Assembly: GCF_051622035.1 (NCBI RefSeq)
Contig: NC_135359.1
Coordinates: 20,111,501 to 20,175,500, forward strand
DNA: 64,000 nt
Source of the DNA: Arctopsyche grandis
Lineage: Eukaryota > Arthropoda > Insecta > Trichoptera > Hydropsychidae
Direction of reading: 5' to 3'
How positions within the stretch are numbered: position 1 is the stretch's first letter; each line of letters starts with the position of its first letter. Positions 41,301 through 52,000 of the stretch are shown here, piece by piece. Position numbers and translations under genes: made by a program. Below the pieces are notes generated by a model. The model was given only the letters and a program-made list of their open reading frames with translations. It was not told where the DNA came from and did not search any database.

Positions 41301-42110
41301 ATAACTCGGATCCACTGATCATAAATATGAAATTTGTCCACTCGTAAGGTACTTGAGATATAAGGACGTTTAGAATATTACGATTTTTATTAAAAGCTTC
41401 TATTTGCACAGCTTGTTCAAATTATGGTTTTGTATGGCTATAACTCAGTAAATAAAATAAATTGTTTCCCTTTATTTATTTGATGAAATTCAAATTTTCG
41501 CCTTTAAAAATGTAACACAACAATGTTTCTTTCACTTAACCACACATTAAAATCCCTAGTTTTGAAAAAAATCATCTTCACCGCATTGCTTACATTTTCA
41601 AAGGGATTATTTTTTTTTTGTAATTGAAGAATAAATATTATCATTCCCAAAATGAAGATAACTAGAGCTTATTTACGACATACAATGTAAATTTACATAT
41701 TATTTATTTATTTAAGTTAAAGTTTGGACCATTGTGGCATTACAGGAGTCCCCAATACGCCGCAATGCTCGAGATGTATGTACATATGTAAAAACATATA
41801 CAGACAAAAATATATTTATACATATTTAATCATAAAAAAACAGTATTTCTATAATAGCAGGAAAAGTAAAAATATCAAATAGCAAAACATATACATACAT
41901 ATGTATGTATGTATGTATGTAGTAGGGAATGTCTTGCATCAATAGCCAGCACCAATGTACATATAAGAACCAGTCGCAAATACAAAACATCCCTGTGAGG
42001 CCCAAATGGAAGAGAGAAGATCAAAATTCCATTCATACATCCCATCCAATTATTAAAATAATGATAAGCGCAGGCTACCAGACAAATATTTAGGTAAAAA
42101 AGTACATACA
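38313..42110. other. Non-coding intronic space
   Basis: AT-rich. A 71-residue-plus frame at 39793-40056 (minus) reads CLLEDRTYAYGVNYCNPSPC between two hydrophobic stretches but lacks an ATG before its 17th codon. A GC-richer stretch at 40550-41030 has short ORFs without recognisable content. Simple TATG repeats occur at about 41890-41920. Confidence 0.35.
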
Positions 42111-43305
42111 TTTATGACTAGACTTCGGCTAATCGTCGAGGCACTATTTCTTAGAAAATATATGTTTGTACAAGTTTTTTTTGCTCCCTTGCTTTGAACG
42201 CCGTTGGTTTTTCTAAGAAATTGACAATTTTTAAGAATAGTGCACCCGCATGTATACGATCTCTACTTATAACTAGAGGTAGGATAGTCACAGTGCTATC
42301 CATTATTCGGCAAACCTTTAACAATGCATTTACAACCTTTGAACAATACACAGCCCCCTCAGGCTCCGGTGACTACTTATAACTAGAGCCCGGAATCTGA
42401 AAGGGCTGTTTATTGTTCAAAGATTGTAAATGCATTGTTAAAGGTTTGCCGAACCTTTTTTACAAAGCATTTACAACAATTGAACAATAAGCGGCACGTT
42501 TCCGGCCCCTTCAGATTCCGACCTCTACTTATAACCAGAGGTAGGCGTTTGGACGATGCTTTGCGCACAAAAAATGGTTCACTATTGTCAAGCACGCTTT
42601 TTTGCTCTCTTGCTTTTTTAACTAATGAAGAAATCTATTGTTATTTAAAGAGCACCAATCCAACGCCGAAGTCTACTTATGACTAAGCTTCGGCGCGACC
42701 CTACGCACCATTGTTCATTTTTATGGTGAACCTTTTTTTTTGCTCTCTAGCTTTCTACTTTGCCCTCTTTCCTGGAAAATAGCCCCAAAACTCCCATTTT
42801 TTATTCCAAAAGCACGCTCCACCGCCGAAGACTACTTATGACTAGACTGCGGATAGAGACCGTGCTTTTTCCAGGAATCGGGGTGGTTTGGCTCTATTTA
42901 CAAAGCTAGAGTCCAAAAAAAAAGGTTGGGTGAACCTTTAACGAAGCATTTACAACCATTGAACAATAAACGGCGCGCTGTGGGTCCGGCCACTACTTAA
43001 AACTATATGACGAATGGTCATTAGAGAAACGGCAAATAACAATAAATGTTCTAACCGAGCTGCAAGTAAGAAATAAAAAAAAGCTTGAAAAAAAAGGTTT
43101 TTGACTAAGTCAACAATAGCAAAAGTATTTTGCCCTAATTTAGCCTCCGTCCTTTACTTATGACTAGTCACCGGACCCAGAAGGTGCCGCGTATTGTTCA
43201 AAGGTTGTAAATGCATTGTTAAAGGTTTGCCGAACCTTTTTCACAAAAGATTTACAACAATGGAACAATGGATAGCACTGTGACTATCCTACCTCTACTT
43301 ATGAC
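42111..43305. repeat. Tandem array of eight MITE-like units joined by 8-bp YTTATRAC motifs
   Basis: Nine 8-bp junctions occur at 42111 (tttatgac), 42266 (cttataac), 42376 (cttataac), 42528 (cttataac), 42676 (cttatgac), 42835 (cttatgac), 42996 (cttaaaac), 43157 (cttatgac) and 43298 (cttatgac). Between them lie units 42119-42265, 42274-42375, 42384-42527, 42536-42675, 42684-42834, 42843-42995, 43004-43156 and 43165-43297 (102-153 bp). Most units start tag-n5-gg and end with the inverse cc-n5-cta; for example unit 3 starts tagagcccggaatctgaaag and ends cttcagattccgacctcta. Units 2, 3, 6 and 8 carry the ttgtaaatgcattgtt or acaatgcatttacaac hairpin arms. Units 1, 4 and 5 form a second subfamily with cttcggc-type termini and tttttgctct runs. 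No coding content. Confidence 0.85.
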
Positions 43306-44196
43306 GCACTTACATATGTACGTACAATCGTAACCAGTACAGAGCGCCCTGATTTTTATTGAATTCATTGTCAAGGGTCAAACAAGCTCACAAATCAATG
43401 AAGTACGCGTCAAAACAAGTTCACAAAACAATACCTTGAGCACCAATTTATTATGCGCTCGAAAAGTGTATAAACAAACATGTATAAAAAAGTGAACGCG
43501 TCAGTGAAAAATGCAGTATGCATATATTGATTATTTTCCCATTAAACTGCGTGGGGTGAAATGTCAAATTTTATCGCAGTTAAACTATTGCGTGTCATTT
43601 GTAATCGATAACCTCTCGTAATGCTGAAATAACAATGTCCAGCCATAATGTGGTTTTGATATCACTTTTCAAGCTGTCTGAGCTAAACTTTATCTTGGAA
43701 TTATGAGTGGTTTAATTAGTCAGCGTAATTTTGTAGTGAGATAATGCAAATATGGTATTATGCATAAATAGTATTAAAAAAAAGCGCTGGAAATATATAT
43801 ATGTGTAATAGAACACATACAATCGTTATCCATTTGAGAGAAGAGAACTCACCGAACAATTATTCAAAATGTTTTTAAAAAGACTTTGATTAGTAAATAT
43901 GTATGTATTATGCGTTTAGAATTGGGTAATGCTTTGCGTTTACTGACGACATTAAAATTTTGGCGTCTTGGCAACCAGAAAGGTCACGTGCAACCAATGC
44001 AGGGTCACGATGCATGGTGGATGCGCCAAATCTAATTTTAACAACTAAAAATGCGGGCTAAATTCATGTCAAAAAACAACCTAAACGTGCATAATAGGTG
44101 TGTGAATAATATATTTACATCGTTTTACTAAACTGCACTTACAATTTTGTAAGTAAATCAGTTGACAGTTTGTTCAGATACTCCTTGCACTAAAAT
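43306..44196. other. Non-coding intronic space
   Basis: Nothing recognised. Confidence 0.4.
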
Positions 44197-44410
44197 CAGT
44201 GCCGGTTTTAGGGGGGTCTGGGTCGGGCGGCACCCGAGGGCGCCAAATAAGTTAGGGCGCCGCACGATGCGCCAAAGGTGCTCTAAAATTTAAAATTAGA
44301 GCGCCAAAAGCCAAACAACATTTTAGATTAGAGCGCTAAAGGCGAAATTTTTTTCTAAGAGTGTTTAGGAAAATTGCCCGAGGGCGCCATTGGGTGTAAG
44401 GCCGACACTG
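44197..44410. mobile_element. hAT-like MITE with exact 8-bp target duplication
   Basis: Starts cagtgccggttttagggggg and ends aaggccgacactg. The flanks are identical: actaaaat at 44189-44196 and 44411-44418. Repeats of gagcgcc and gagggcgcc lie inside. A related copy in opposite orientation is at 48671-48930. Confidence 0.85.
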
Positions 44411-45028
44411 ACTAAAATATTATATTAGATTTATATACATATGTTGTTGCATACCGCATTTCTTGACTATTTTTTGATATCCTCAACCTCGTGATTATTC
44501 TTGTAAATTTTTATTATATTTTCTTATTACAAGAGCTCATGAATTACTTTAGTGTGTATTTTTTAGAAAAAATTATTTTGTTTTGTTATCCTTTATTTTA
44601 TTTGTGGATGGAAAGCAGAATTTTCTGATTGTTGCCCACTATTCCTAAATTTAATTGTACTACAAAACCATGAATTATAACGTTAATCTCCGTTCTGAGA
44701 AATAGTCATTTACCTAATTTAATAAACGTTGCACACCCATGATCCCCTGTGACTTTTTAAAAGCTTTTTTAAATTATCTTATTCACTTTTCATCCATTCT
44801 TCTGGTCAAAAGAATGTCTATTTCCATTGAAAATTTTTACTCATTTCATTATATCAACCACTTTAATCATTCTTTTCAACGATTTATTTTTCTTCTCTTC
44901 TCACTCATAAATACAAATAGTTGAATAAAATTAAATAATAATTTAATTAGGTACTGACTAGTCAAAATAATTATATTTTGAATTTTACTTAGATAGTATT
45001 CGCTTACAATATATAACAACTAGATATG
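44411..45028. other. Non-coding
   Basis: T-rich, nothing recognised. Confidence 0.4.
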
Positions 45029-45396
45029 CAGGGCATTTAGGGGGGGGGGGGCTGGAGTGGGCAGCCACCCCCCCTAGATTTGGACGGGATTATCCACATT
45101 GTTTATTAATGTGCTATTATGAATTTGAATTAAAATACTAAACCAATAAAAATAGAATATTGAAATTCTTTAGAACACTGTCAATTTTTCCCAGAAAAAA
45201 AAATGTTTAAAAAACTCCCAAATATATTTTGTTTTGTTATTTGTCTTGCTTTGAAAGATTTTCAGAAGATTATTTTGTACTTTATATACACTAATTTTTT
45301 TTAATATAATTCATCCCCCCCCCCCCCTAGATAGTCAATCCTTACTGGTCAAAAATTTTGCCTCCCCCCCTGGGAAAAGCTGAAATGACGTCCCTG
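45029..45396. mobile_element. Probable hAT-like MITE with poly-G/poly-C subterminal runs
   Basis: Starts cagggcatttag followed by a run of about 12 G; ends with C-runs then gctgaaatgacgtccctg. The termini are imperfect inverted repeats. The flanks tagatatg and tacatatt match in 6 of 8 bases, so the duplication is decayed or the limits are slightly off. Confidence 0.45.
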
Positions 45397-46265
45397 TACA
45401 TATTTATATAGATCCAGTTTTGATGCAAAGATGACTAAAATAACTTGCGCGCGTATTTTGTTCCAAAAATAGCTTCGTCTGAGAATTTTATACCGAGTAA
45501 TGGTTACTGCTTCATTTTGCTGTCATAATATAATTTGTCACTCGCGACACATTTTCAATTTCACAAAATAAATTGCATCAATTGTACAAGACTCAAAGGT
45601 TCTATCGGAAATCTTTTGAATTTCTATCAAAATTTGAGATTATTCGATTGTATCACAGTATACCTGAAATAGCGGGAATTTGGGGGCAAACGACCGAAAC
45701 GGCACAAGGATGCGCTCCTAAAATTGTGCGTGTGTGCATGGGGAGCGTAAAGATAGTGAACGTGTGTGGGTGTTTGAGTTTTGAATGAGCGCAACAGAAT
45801 GTCGACCGCGCCTTTATTTTGGCCAATGGCGGTCGTCGCTGGAAGGCGAGCCTCTCTACGACCATGAAAGAATCTGAACACCGACCTGAGATGAGACTAT
45901 ACGCTGCAGTGCGAGTGCGAAAGAAAGAGAATATAAGTGGCGACCGTTGGTCGCACTCACACATGTGCAAACTCGCAGCGCGCGCAACGTGACACGTTTA
46001 CGATACGCACTATCGACTCGTAGTTAGATGACACGGCATCATAATAATAAACAATTGCCATTTCAATGAGCAAATTTCAAATTTGATTTCAATTCCTTTA
46101 GATAGTCTAATCTTTTTTTTTTGAAAACAATTATTCCATATTTATAGATATGAAGTCATTTGTCGATTTCCTGTTTTATCAAGTAACAGGTATTGTGGTT
46201 TTATCGCATTAAATTAATATTTTATTTATTTTTGCTAAGTTAATCTTAAAGTAATACATGATTAC
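45397..46265. other. Non-coding; GC-rich patch that may be a promoter
   Basis: 45690-46030 is GC-rich with a tataagtgg string at about 45934 and several gcgcgc strings. No ATG with a phase-0 donor was found, so a link with hexokinase is speculative. The overlapping short ORFs are not convincing. Confidence 0.3.
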
Positions 46266-46398
46266 TAGACACCGGATAGTCACAGTGCTATCCATTGCTC
46301 CATTGTTGTAAATCCTTTGTAAAAAAGTTTCGGCAAACCTTTAACAATGCATTTACAACCTTTGGACAATGCGCGGCACCTTCTGGGTCCTGTGACTA
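46266..46398. mobile_element. 133-bp palindromic MITE, solo copy with exact 8-bp target duplication
   Basis: Starts tagacaccggatagtcacag and ends gggtcctgtgacta. The flanks are identical: atgattac at 46258-46265 and 46399-46406. The hairpin core (ttgtaaatcctttgtaaa with aacaatgcatttacaac) is shared with array units 2, 3 and 8. This copy fixes the true unit ends of the family. Confidence 0.85.
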
Positions 46399-48263
46399 AT
46401 GATTACACTCTCGCGCACATTCACAATTTACCCTCTACAAAGGTGATTTGCACATTTATATCATAGTTTCACTTCTATTGTTCGTGGCTTTACACACACT
46501 TGATTTTCAATTCACTACATATTTGCAAAGAACACGCTATAAAAATAGATTGCTATAATGTTGAGTAGATGACTTAACAGATGGCAAGAGAGCACGCGAC
46601 TGCTGAACGCAGCCACAAGTGCACAAAGTGATAAGTGTACTTATGGACTATTTAACACTTCCCGCATTAAGCATTGATGTTTTCTTCCCGCATGAAACAT
46701 TGATGTTAAAGGATATTTGATATTTGCATGTGCTGATGTACATTTGAAATTAGGGAATGCAGCATTACTCGATTTTAGTTATTTTATAATTTTATCAAAC
46801 TTTTATATTATAATTAACAAATATTCAACTTTTCAGCTTGTTTTGATAATTTTCGACGACACTGGATAAACTTCACTTTATCTAATTCAATTTAACATAC
46901 TCTTAAATCTTACATATGTACATGGTCAATGTGGATTTAATCAAAGAGTTATAACTTAAATTATGAGTTACGATTGGGAATAATTATAGATGATATTTAC
47001 ATTACTAAATAAATTGTATTGTAACACGTGATATGACAGTGATAGATGAGCATTGATTTATTTTATATAACTTCAAAAACCACTAATCAAAACGAGAAAA
47101 TTAATCCTTAATTTGATCTTATCAATATGATAACCGTGCGATTATTGTAATGATTGAGTGGTGATCCAAATATGTAAACGATTACATTTGATTGACATTC
47201 TCGGAATTTGAAATATACCACATTTTACTGGAACGATGATGCCGATTTCTAAAATTTAATTGCATGTGTAATAAATTTATATATTTTATTAATGAACAAT
47301 CCCTTTTAGCCTCACATATTTTCGCGTTCACGAATAATATTATCAAAATATTCACGCACGATTATACATACATACTATTATACTAGAAACGATAAACACT
47401 TTTTTTAATTAATGTGATTTTATAATATGCAGCAATTTGATTTGATTAAATCATTGAAAAAATATATCACTCAAATTATTGAAATAATATAGTAAAAATT
47501 CTAAAAGTATTATAATTAAGATCAATTATAATTTTTTTTCATTATCATATTTTAAAATCGCTTATGATATAAAACCGATAAATGTTCCTTTTGAAAAACG
47601 TATAAATAATCTTTATAGAATAGGTAATAGCTGTGATAAAAAGTGTAAATCACTGACACAGATTTTTTTGTCTCCGTAGTAAAAAGCATGGATCCTCTCG
47701 CAAAAATTAAAAACTGAAAAGTCAAATATTAAAAAAATCTCAAAAACAAGAACCAATCAAATAAAATTAATTACAACACAAAATCAATTATAATATCGTT
47801 GCCACAAAATTGTGTAATATTATTATCATGTTTTCTTAATATTTGAAGAAATTTAAATAAAAATATTGTTCAATTTCTTTGGGGACGGAGGGGGGGGGGG
47901 GGATTTCTTGATTTGACTTGTATGAAATCTTACAAACTTTGTTTTTATTTGATTATTTATGAAACACTTTCTCAATCTGACATCATACATTATCTCTTAA
48001 CCGGGTGCGCTCCGTTCCATCAACTTCAAATTCTTCAACTTTTAGACGCATTATGTCAACTATTTCTTATCTGCTTGAACAGGAGTTTGTGTTTATATTT
48101 ATACACAAATAATTAATACAGGGAAATACTAATTTTACGAGGTAAACTTAACGATCAAGTTTGATTTTAAAATATTTTTTAAATATTTGTAAGGTGTGCT
48201 TATGGCTCAAAAATCAATGAATAATCACCATATTCCTTATATATTAAAGATATTACATACACG
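46399..48263. other. Non-coding, AT-rich
   Basis: A G-run lies at about 47891-47902. No gene recognised. Confidence 0.4.
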
Positions 48264-48557
48264 GGTCTACTTCACGTGACCGAAAGTGAAATGGTCGAAA
48301 AAGCAAATAAGCATTAAGTCGAAAGATCAAAAAAAAAGGGTGCATGATAAACGGTACCATGTATATATCATATATATATACATATATCAGTGGCATGCGG
48401 TAAAATTATCTCTCTTTTTGTCATTTAGCCTTGCTTAGTGTGCGCGCGCAGGAAACGGGAGGAAAAGCCTGTTCCTCTTGTTCCTGTTGTATCCTGCTCG
48501 CGCAAAATAAGTGAGGATGTACGACGGAGGGAGAGAGACTTTTACCGCACGCCACTG
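48264..48557. mobile_element. Foldback-family fragment followed by a hAT-like MITE (48388-48557)
   Basis: 48264-48360 resembles one arm of the palindrome at 59.3-59.65 kb (gggtctac, aagtcgaaagatcaaaaaaa, gatgcatggtaaacggtac-like). The adjoining MITE starts cagtggcatgcggtaaaa and ends ttttaccgcacgccactg, good inverted termini. The inside of the MITE holds gggaggaaaagcctgttcct and tcctgctcgcgcaaa, the same core as the 59.4-kb palindrome. No clear 8-bp duplication was found. Confidence 0.55.
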
Positions 48558-48670
48558 ATACATGTATAAATACAAACTCCCGTTCAAGCAGACGAGAAAT
48601 GAGCGAGAAACGAATGTTGAGAAATTTCAAGTCGATGGAACGGAATGAACTCATCTTGCTACATAATAAT

Positions 48671-48930
48671 CAGTGCCGGCCTTAGACCCTATGGTGCCCT
48701 CGAGCAATTTTTTCTAAGCGCCCCTAGAAAATTGTGACAAATTATTTTGTGACATCGTAAGTTTCAATTTCAAATAATCAATTTAAGTTCCGCCTTTGGA
48801 ACTCTAATCCAAATTTTTTTAGGGTCTTTGGCGCCCTAATTTTAAATTTTAAAACGCCTTCGGTGCATGGAATGGCGCCCCAACATACTCGGCGCGCCCG
48901 ACCCAGCCCCCCCCCCTAAAACCAGCATTG
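48671..48930. mobile_element. hAT-like MITE, inverted relative of the 44.2-kb copy
   Basis: Starts cagtgccggccttagaccct and ends cctaaaaccagcattg. The flanks are identical: ataataat at 48663-48670 and 48931-48938. Its right end reverse-complemented (caatgctggttttaggggg) matches the left end of 44197-44410. Confidence 0.85.
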
Positions 48931-48950
48931 ATAATAATTAACATACTTCG

Positions 48951-49065
48951 GCGTTGTCTTGTTGCTCGTTAAATAACAACAGACCTCTCGATTTCCGTAT
49001 AAATCAAAAGAGCAAATAAACATGGTTGACAATAGCGAAACACTTTTGTGTTCATTCTACTACTC
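48951..49065. repeat. Diverged relative of array unit 4 (MITE remnant)
   Basis: tacttcggcgttgtc, cgttaaataacaacaga, aaaagagcaaataaaca and ggttgacaatagcgaa match in order the reverse complement of the unit at 42536-42675. Flanking duplication not found. Confidence 0.5.
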
Positions 49066-49149
49066 ATGGTCGAAATATTTTAATAATGAATACATGTTTA
49101 AATTGCAATGAATCAAAAAATGAATAAAAAAATGCGACGCTGAGGTACG

Positions 49150-49346
49150 TGACGTCGAGCCGAATGGAAGTGAGTGGTGGGTAGTGGGTAGTGGGTGGTG
49201 GGTGGTGGGTGGTGGGGGTGTGGTCGGCGCTAGAAGACCGAAGACCGCACAGCCGACGAGCCTTTCGGCTTTCAGTTGCATCGGTTCGGTGTCCGGCGTC
49301 GGTCGCGTCACAACAACAACAACAAACTCGAACGACAACGTCTAGT
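49150..49346 (+). promoter_or_regulatory. Candidate hexokinase promoter C with Inr and DPE
   Basis: A TCAGT initiator has its A at 49274. Exactly at +28 (49301-49305) lies GGTCG, matching the arthropod DPE consensus RGWYV. There is no TATA box in front. A near-CRE TGACGTCG lies at about 49150. The leader runs to ATG 49347 through a CAA-repeat stretch (49310-49326). Confidence 0.55.
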
Positions 49347-52000
49347 ATGGGTCACGCCACCTGTGTTTTACCTGCGGTCAGTCTTGCCAACTCCTCACTT
49401 TTCCTCGCTTTTTATTTTTTAACTGTTCCCACCGTCACATTCGCTTCTGACTTATTTTAGCATCGTTTTATAGCCCAAAGCGAACTTACCGCCAATATTG
49501 CGGAACTCGAATGCTAATTGTTTCGGTGCGAATTGTGTGACCTTGATCAAGGACGAATTCTGTACTTTCGCACTTCACTCTGCTGAAAATGTCAAAACGT
49601 TTACTATCCATACGACATACGAGTGTTGTTTGAATTGCTTAAATTGTCAACTTTCTCTTTTGTTTTAGCTTTTGAATTTCGTATCATTCAATTGTTGCCT
49701 ACTTTTATATTAAATTTTTTTTTTATAATTTAAAAATATGCCTCAACTTGTATATGAATATTTTTCGAACTAAAATTTATTTTATCTATACTTAGAATTA
49801 TTCGAGTGAAGATTTTTTTATGATAATGGTCGTGTATTTTTTCAATCCGATTCAAGCACGTCTCTTTATCTCGTCTAATTACATATTTTGTCTGGTAGAT
49901 TATCCATAACTTATATGTTAAATCACGTGCCACGGCCATCAGTATCAGTTCCGTCATGACATTGAAATTCATTATCTGCACAATGCTACAATCTATCGAC
50001 ATTTATAATTTTTCCATATACCTATTTATTAAATGACTCGTGTTGATTTCGTACAGGTGATTTATGTTGACGAATTGGTTGTTTCAGATTCGCGAACAAT
50101 GCCGAGAGTTGTTGATTACGGACAAGCAGAGCCGGGAGATGATGACCCGGCTGCTGCACGAGTTGAATCAGGGATTAGGGAAGAAGACTCACGATGAATC
50201 CGTAGTCAAATGTTTCGTTACATATGTTCAAGATTTGCCTAATGGCAAAGGTTCGTTGATTTCTCTCCATCTAATGTCGTTCAGGAAATTGAATCTTTGG
50301 AGTGCTAATTAATGTTGATTTTTATTTTCAGAACGAGGAAAGTTTTTAGCTTTGGATCTCGGGGGCACTAACTTCAGGGTCCTCATCATTACGTTGGCTG
50401 AAAATCATTTCGATATGCAATCAAAAATTTACGCAATTCCTCAAAGCATCATGGTCGGCTCTGGTACTTCTCTTTTTGATCACATTGCTGAATGTTTGTC
50501 TAATTTTATGAAGGTCACTACTTTTATTGATTTTTTGTTATTGAATTGAATGTGTTTGTACCAATTTCTTAAATTCGCATTATTCAAACAGGAAAATGAT
50601 GTATACAAAGAGCGTCTTCCTCTCGGTTTCACGTTCAGTTTTCCTCTTAAACAATTGGGTCTTACCAAAGGTATGCTCGAGCGTTGGACCAAAGGATTCA
50701 AATGCTCCGGTGTCGTCGGTGAAGATGTTGTGCAACTGCTGAAAGATGCCATTGCTAGACGTGGCGTATGTTCAATTTATTTTGATATTGAATTTATAAT
50801 ACAAATTTATTATGATACAATATTATTTTTGTTGTATTCATTATAGGACGTTCAAATTGATGTATGTGCTATTTTGAACGACACAACTGGTACTCTTATG
50901 TCTTGCGCTTGGAAAAATCACAATTGCCGAATTGGCTTAATCGTCGGTAAGTTTTATTTTTTGCTCTATTCATGCATTGTTTTTTTTTTTGTTGTAAGCT
51001 TATAATAATGTAATTTAAATACTAATACAGGAACTGGAAGTAATGCTTGCTACGTCGAAAAGACAAAAAATGCTGAATTGTTTGATGGAATATCGACAAA
51101 AGATGACGTTTTGGTAAATACTGAGTGGGGTGCTTTCGGTGATAATGGAGCTTTAGATTTCGTCAGGACAGAATATGATAGAGAGGTCGATTCCAGCTCC
51201 ATCAACCCTGGAAAACAAATGTAATTTTTTTTTATTTGTTTTAATTGTAATCAATCAATCAATCGTTTTCATTTAAATAATAATTAAAATTCTTTTTATA
51301 TATTCAGTCAAGAAAAAATGATATCCGGAATGTATATGGGAGAGCTTGTTAGGTTAGCCTTAGTTAGATTTACAAAAGAGGGTCTCCTATTTGGCGGAAT
51401 TGGATCTGATCTTTTGTACAGAAAAGGAAATTTCTACACAAAATACGTATCTGAAATAGAATCGGACAAAAAAGGCGATTACATGAATTGCAGAGACGTT
51501 ATGGACGAGCTTGGTAATTATGTCAATATTTTAATTGTATGATTGTGTTCGTTTTTTTGTCAGTAATTTGATTTGATTTTAATTATCATAAAAATGATCT
51601 TTTAGGTTTGCCCCACGCTACAGATCAAGACTGCGCCAATGTGAGGTTTATTTGTGAGTGCGTGTCAATGCGTGCCGCCCATTTGGTGTCAGCGGGCATC
51701 GCTACCCTTATCAACAAGATGGGAGAGCCTCACGTCACCGTCGGTATTGATGGTTCAGTGTATAGGTTCCACCCCCACTTCCATGATCTCATGGTAGAGA
51801 GAATTTCTCAACTCGTAACTCCTGGAATTAAGGTATTTTATATTTTTGGATTGGTTCGTCTCTTATTTTCAATGGAAGTACATAAGTGGCTAATAGATTG
51901 ATTTGTATTGTTATGATTTCAGTTTGATTTGATGCTGTCAGAAGATGGTAGTGGTCGTGGTGCGGCGTTAGTTGCCGCTGTTGCGTGTCGACAACAATAA
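49347..52000 (+). CDS. Hex: Hexokinase (exon C plus eight common exons)
   Basis: Phosphorylates glucose and other hexoses with ATP, the first step of glycolysis, in the cytosol. First exon C is 49347-49376 ([10 protein letters not shown], donor GTCAGT). Common exons: 50088-50250, 50332-50513, 50592-50765, 50847-50946, 51031-51220, 51308-51513, 51606-51832 and 51923-52000, all with GT-AG borders and consistent phase. The spliced protein has about 449 residues, the size of a single-domain insect hexokinase. Motifs in order: [13 protein letters not shown] (phosphate 1), [13 protein letters not shown] (hexose-binding signature), [25 protein letters not shown] and the C-terminal [14 protein letters not shown] (adenosine loop). 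All catalytic motifs look intact. Two other phase-compatible first exons lie at 20081 and 30360, giving isoforms that differ only in 7-10 N-terminal residues. Which are used is not shown by sequence alone. Confidence 0.95.

Noticed and set aside
42111-43305. CRISPR-like array
   Set aside because: The 8-bp motifs are too short to be CRISPR repeats, units are palindromic and related to solo transposable elements, there are no cas genes, and this is a eukaryote genome.
45627-45970. ORFs of 84 and 105 codons on the minus strand
   Set aside because: Overlapping frames in a GC-rich patch, no domain and no splice logic.
45961-45990. A fourth hexokinase first exon beginning MCKLAARA
   Set aside because: The possible donor leaves phase 2, which is incompatible with common exon 2 (phase 0).
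49060-49460. Overlapping ORFs of about 90 codons on both strands near the proximal hexokinase promoter
   Set aside because: They arise from GC-rich promoter and GTGGTGGG repeat sequence. Only the last part (from 49347) serves as a first exon.
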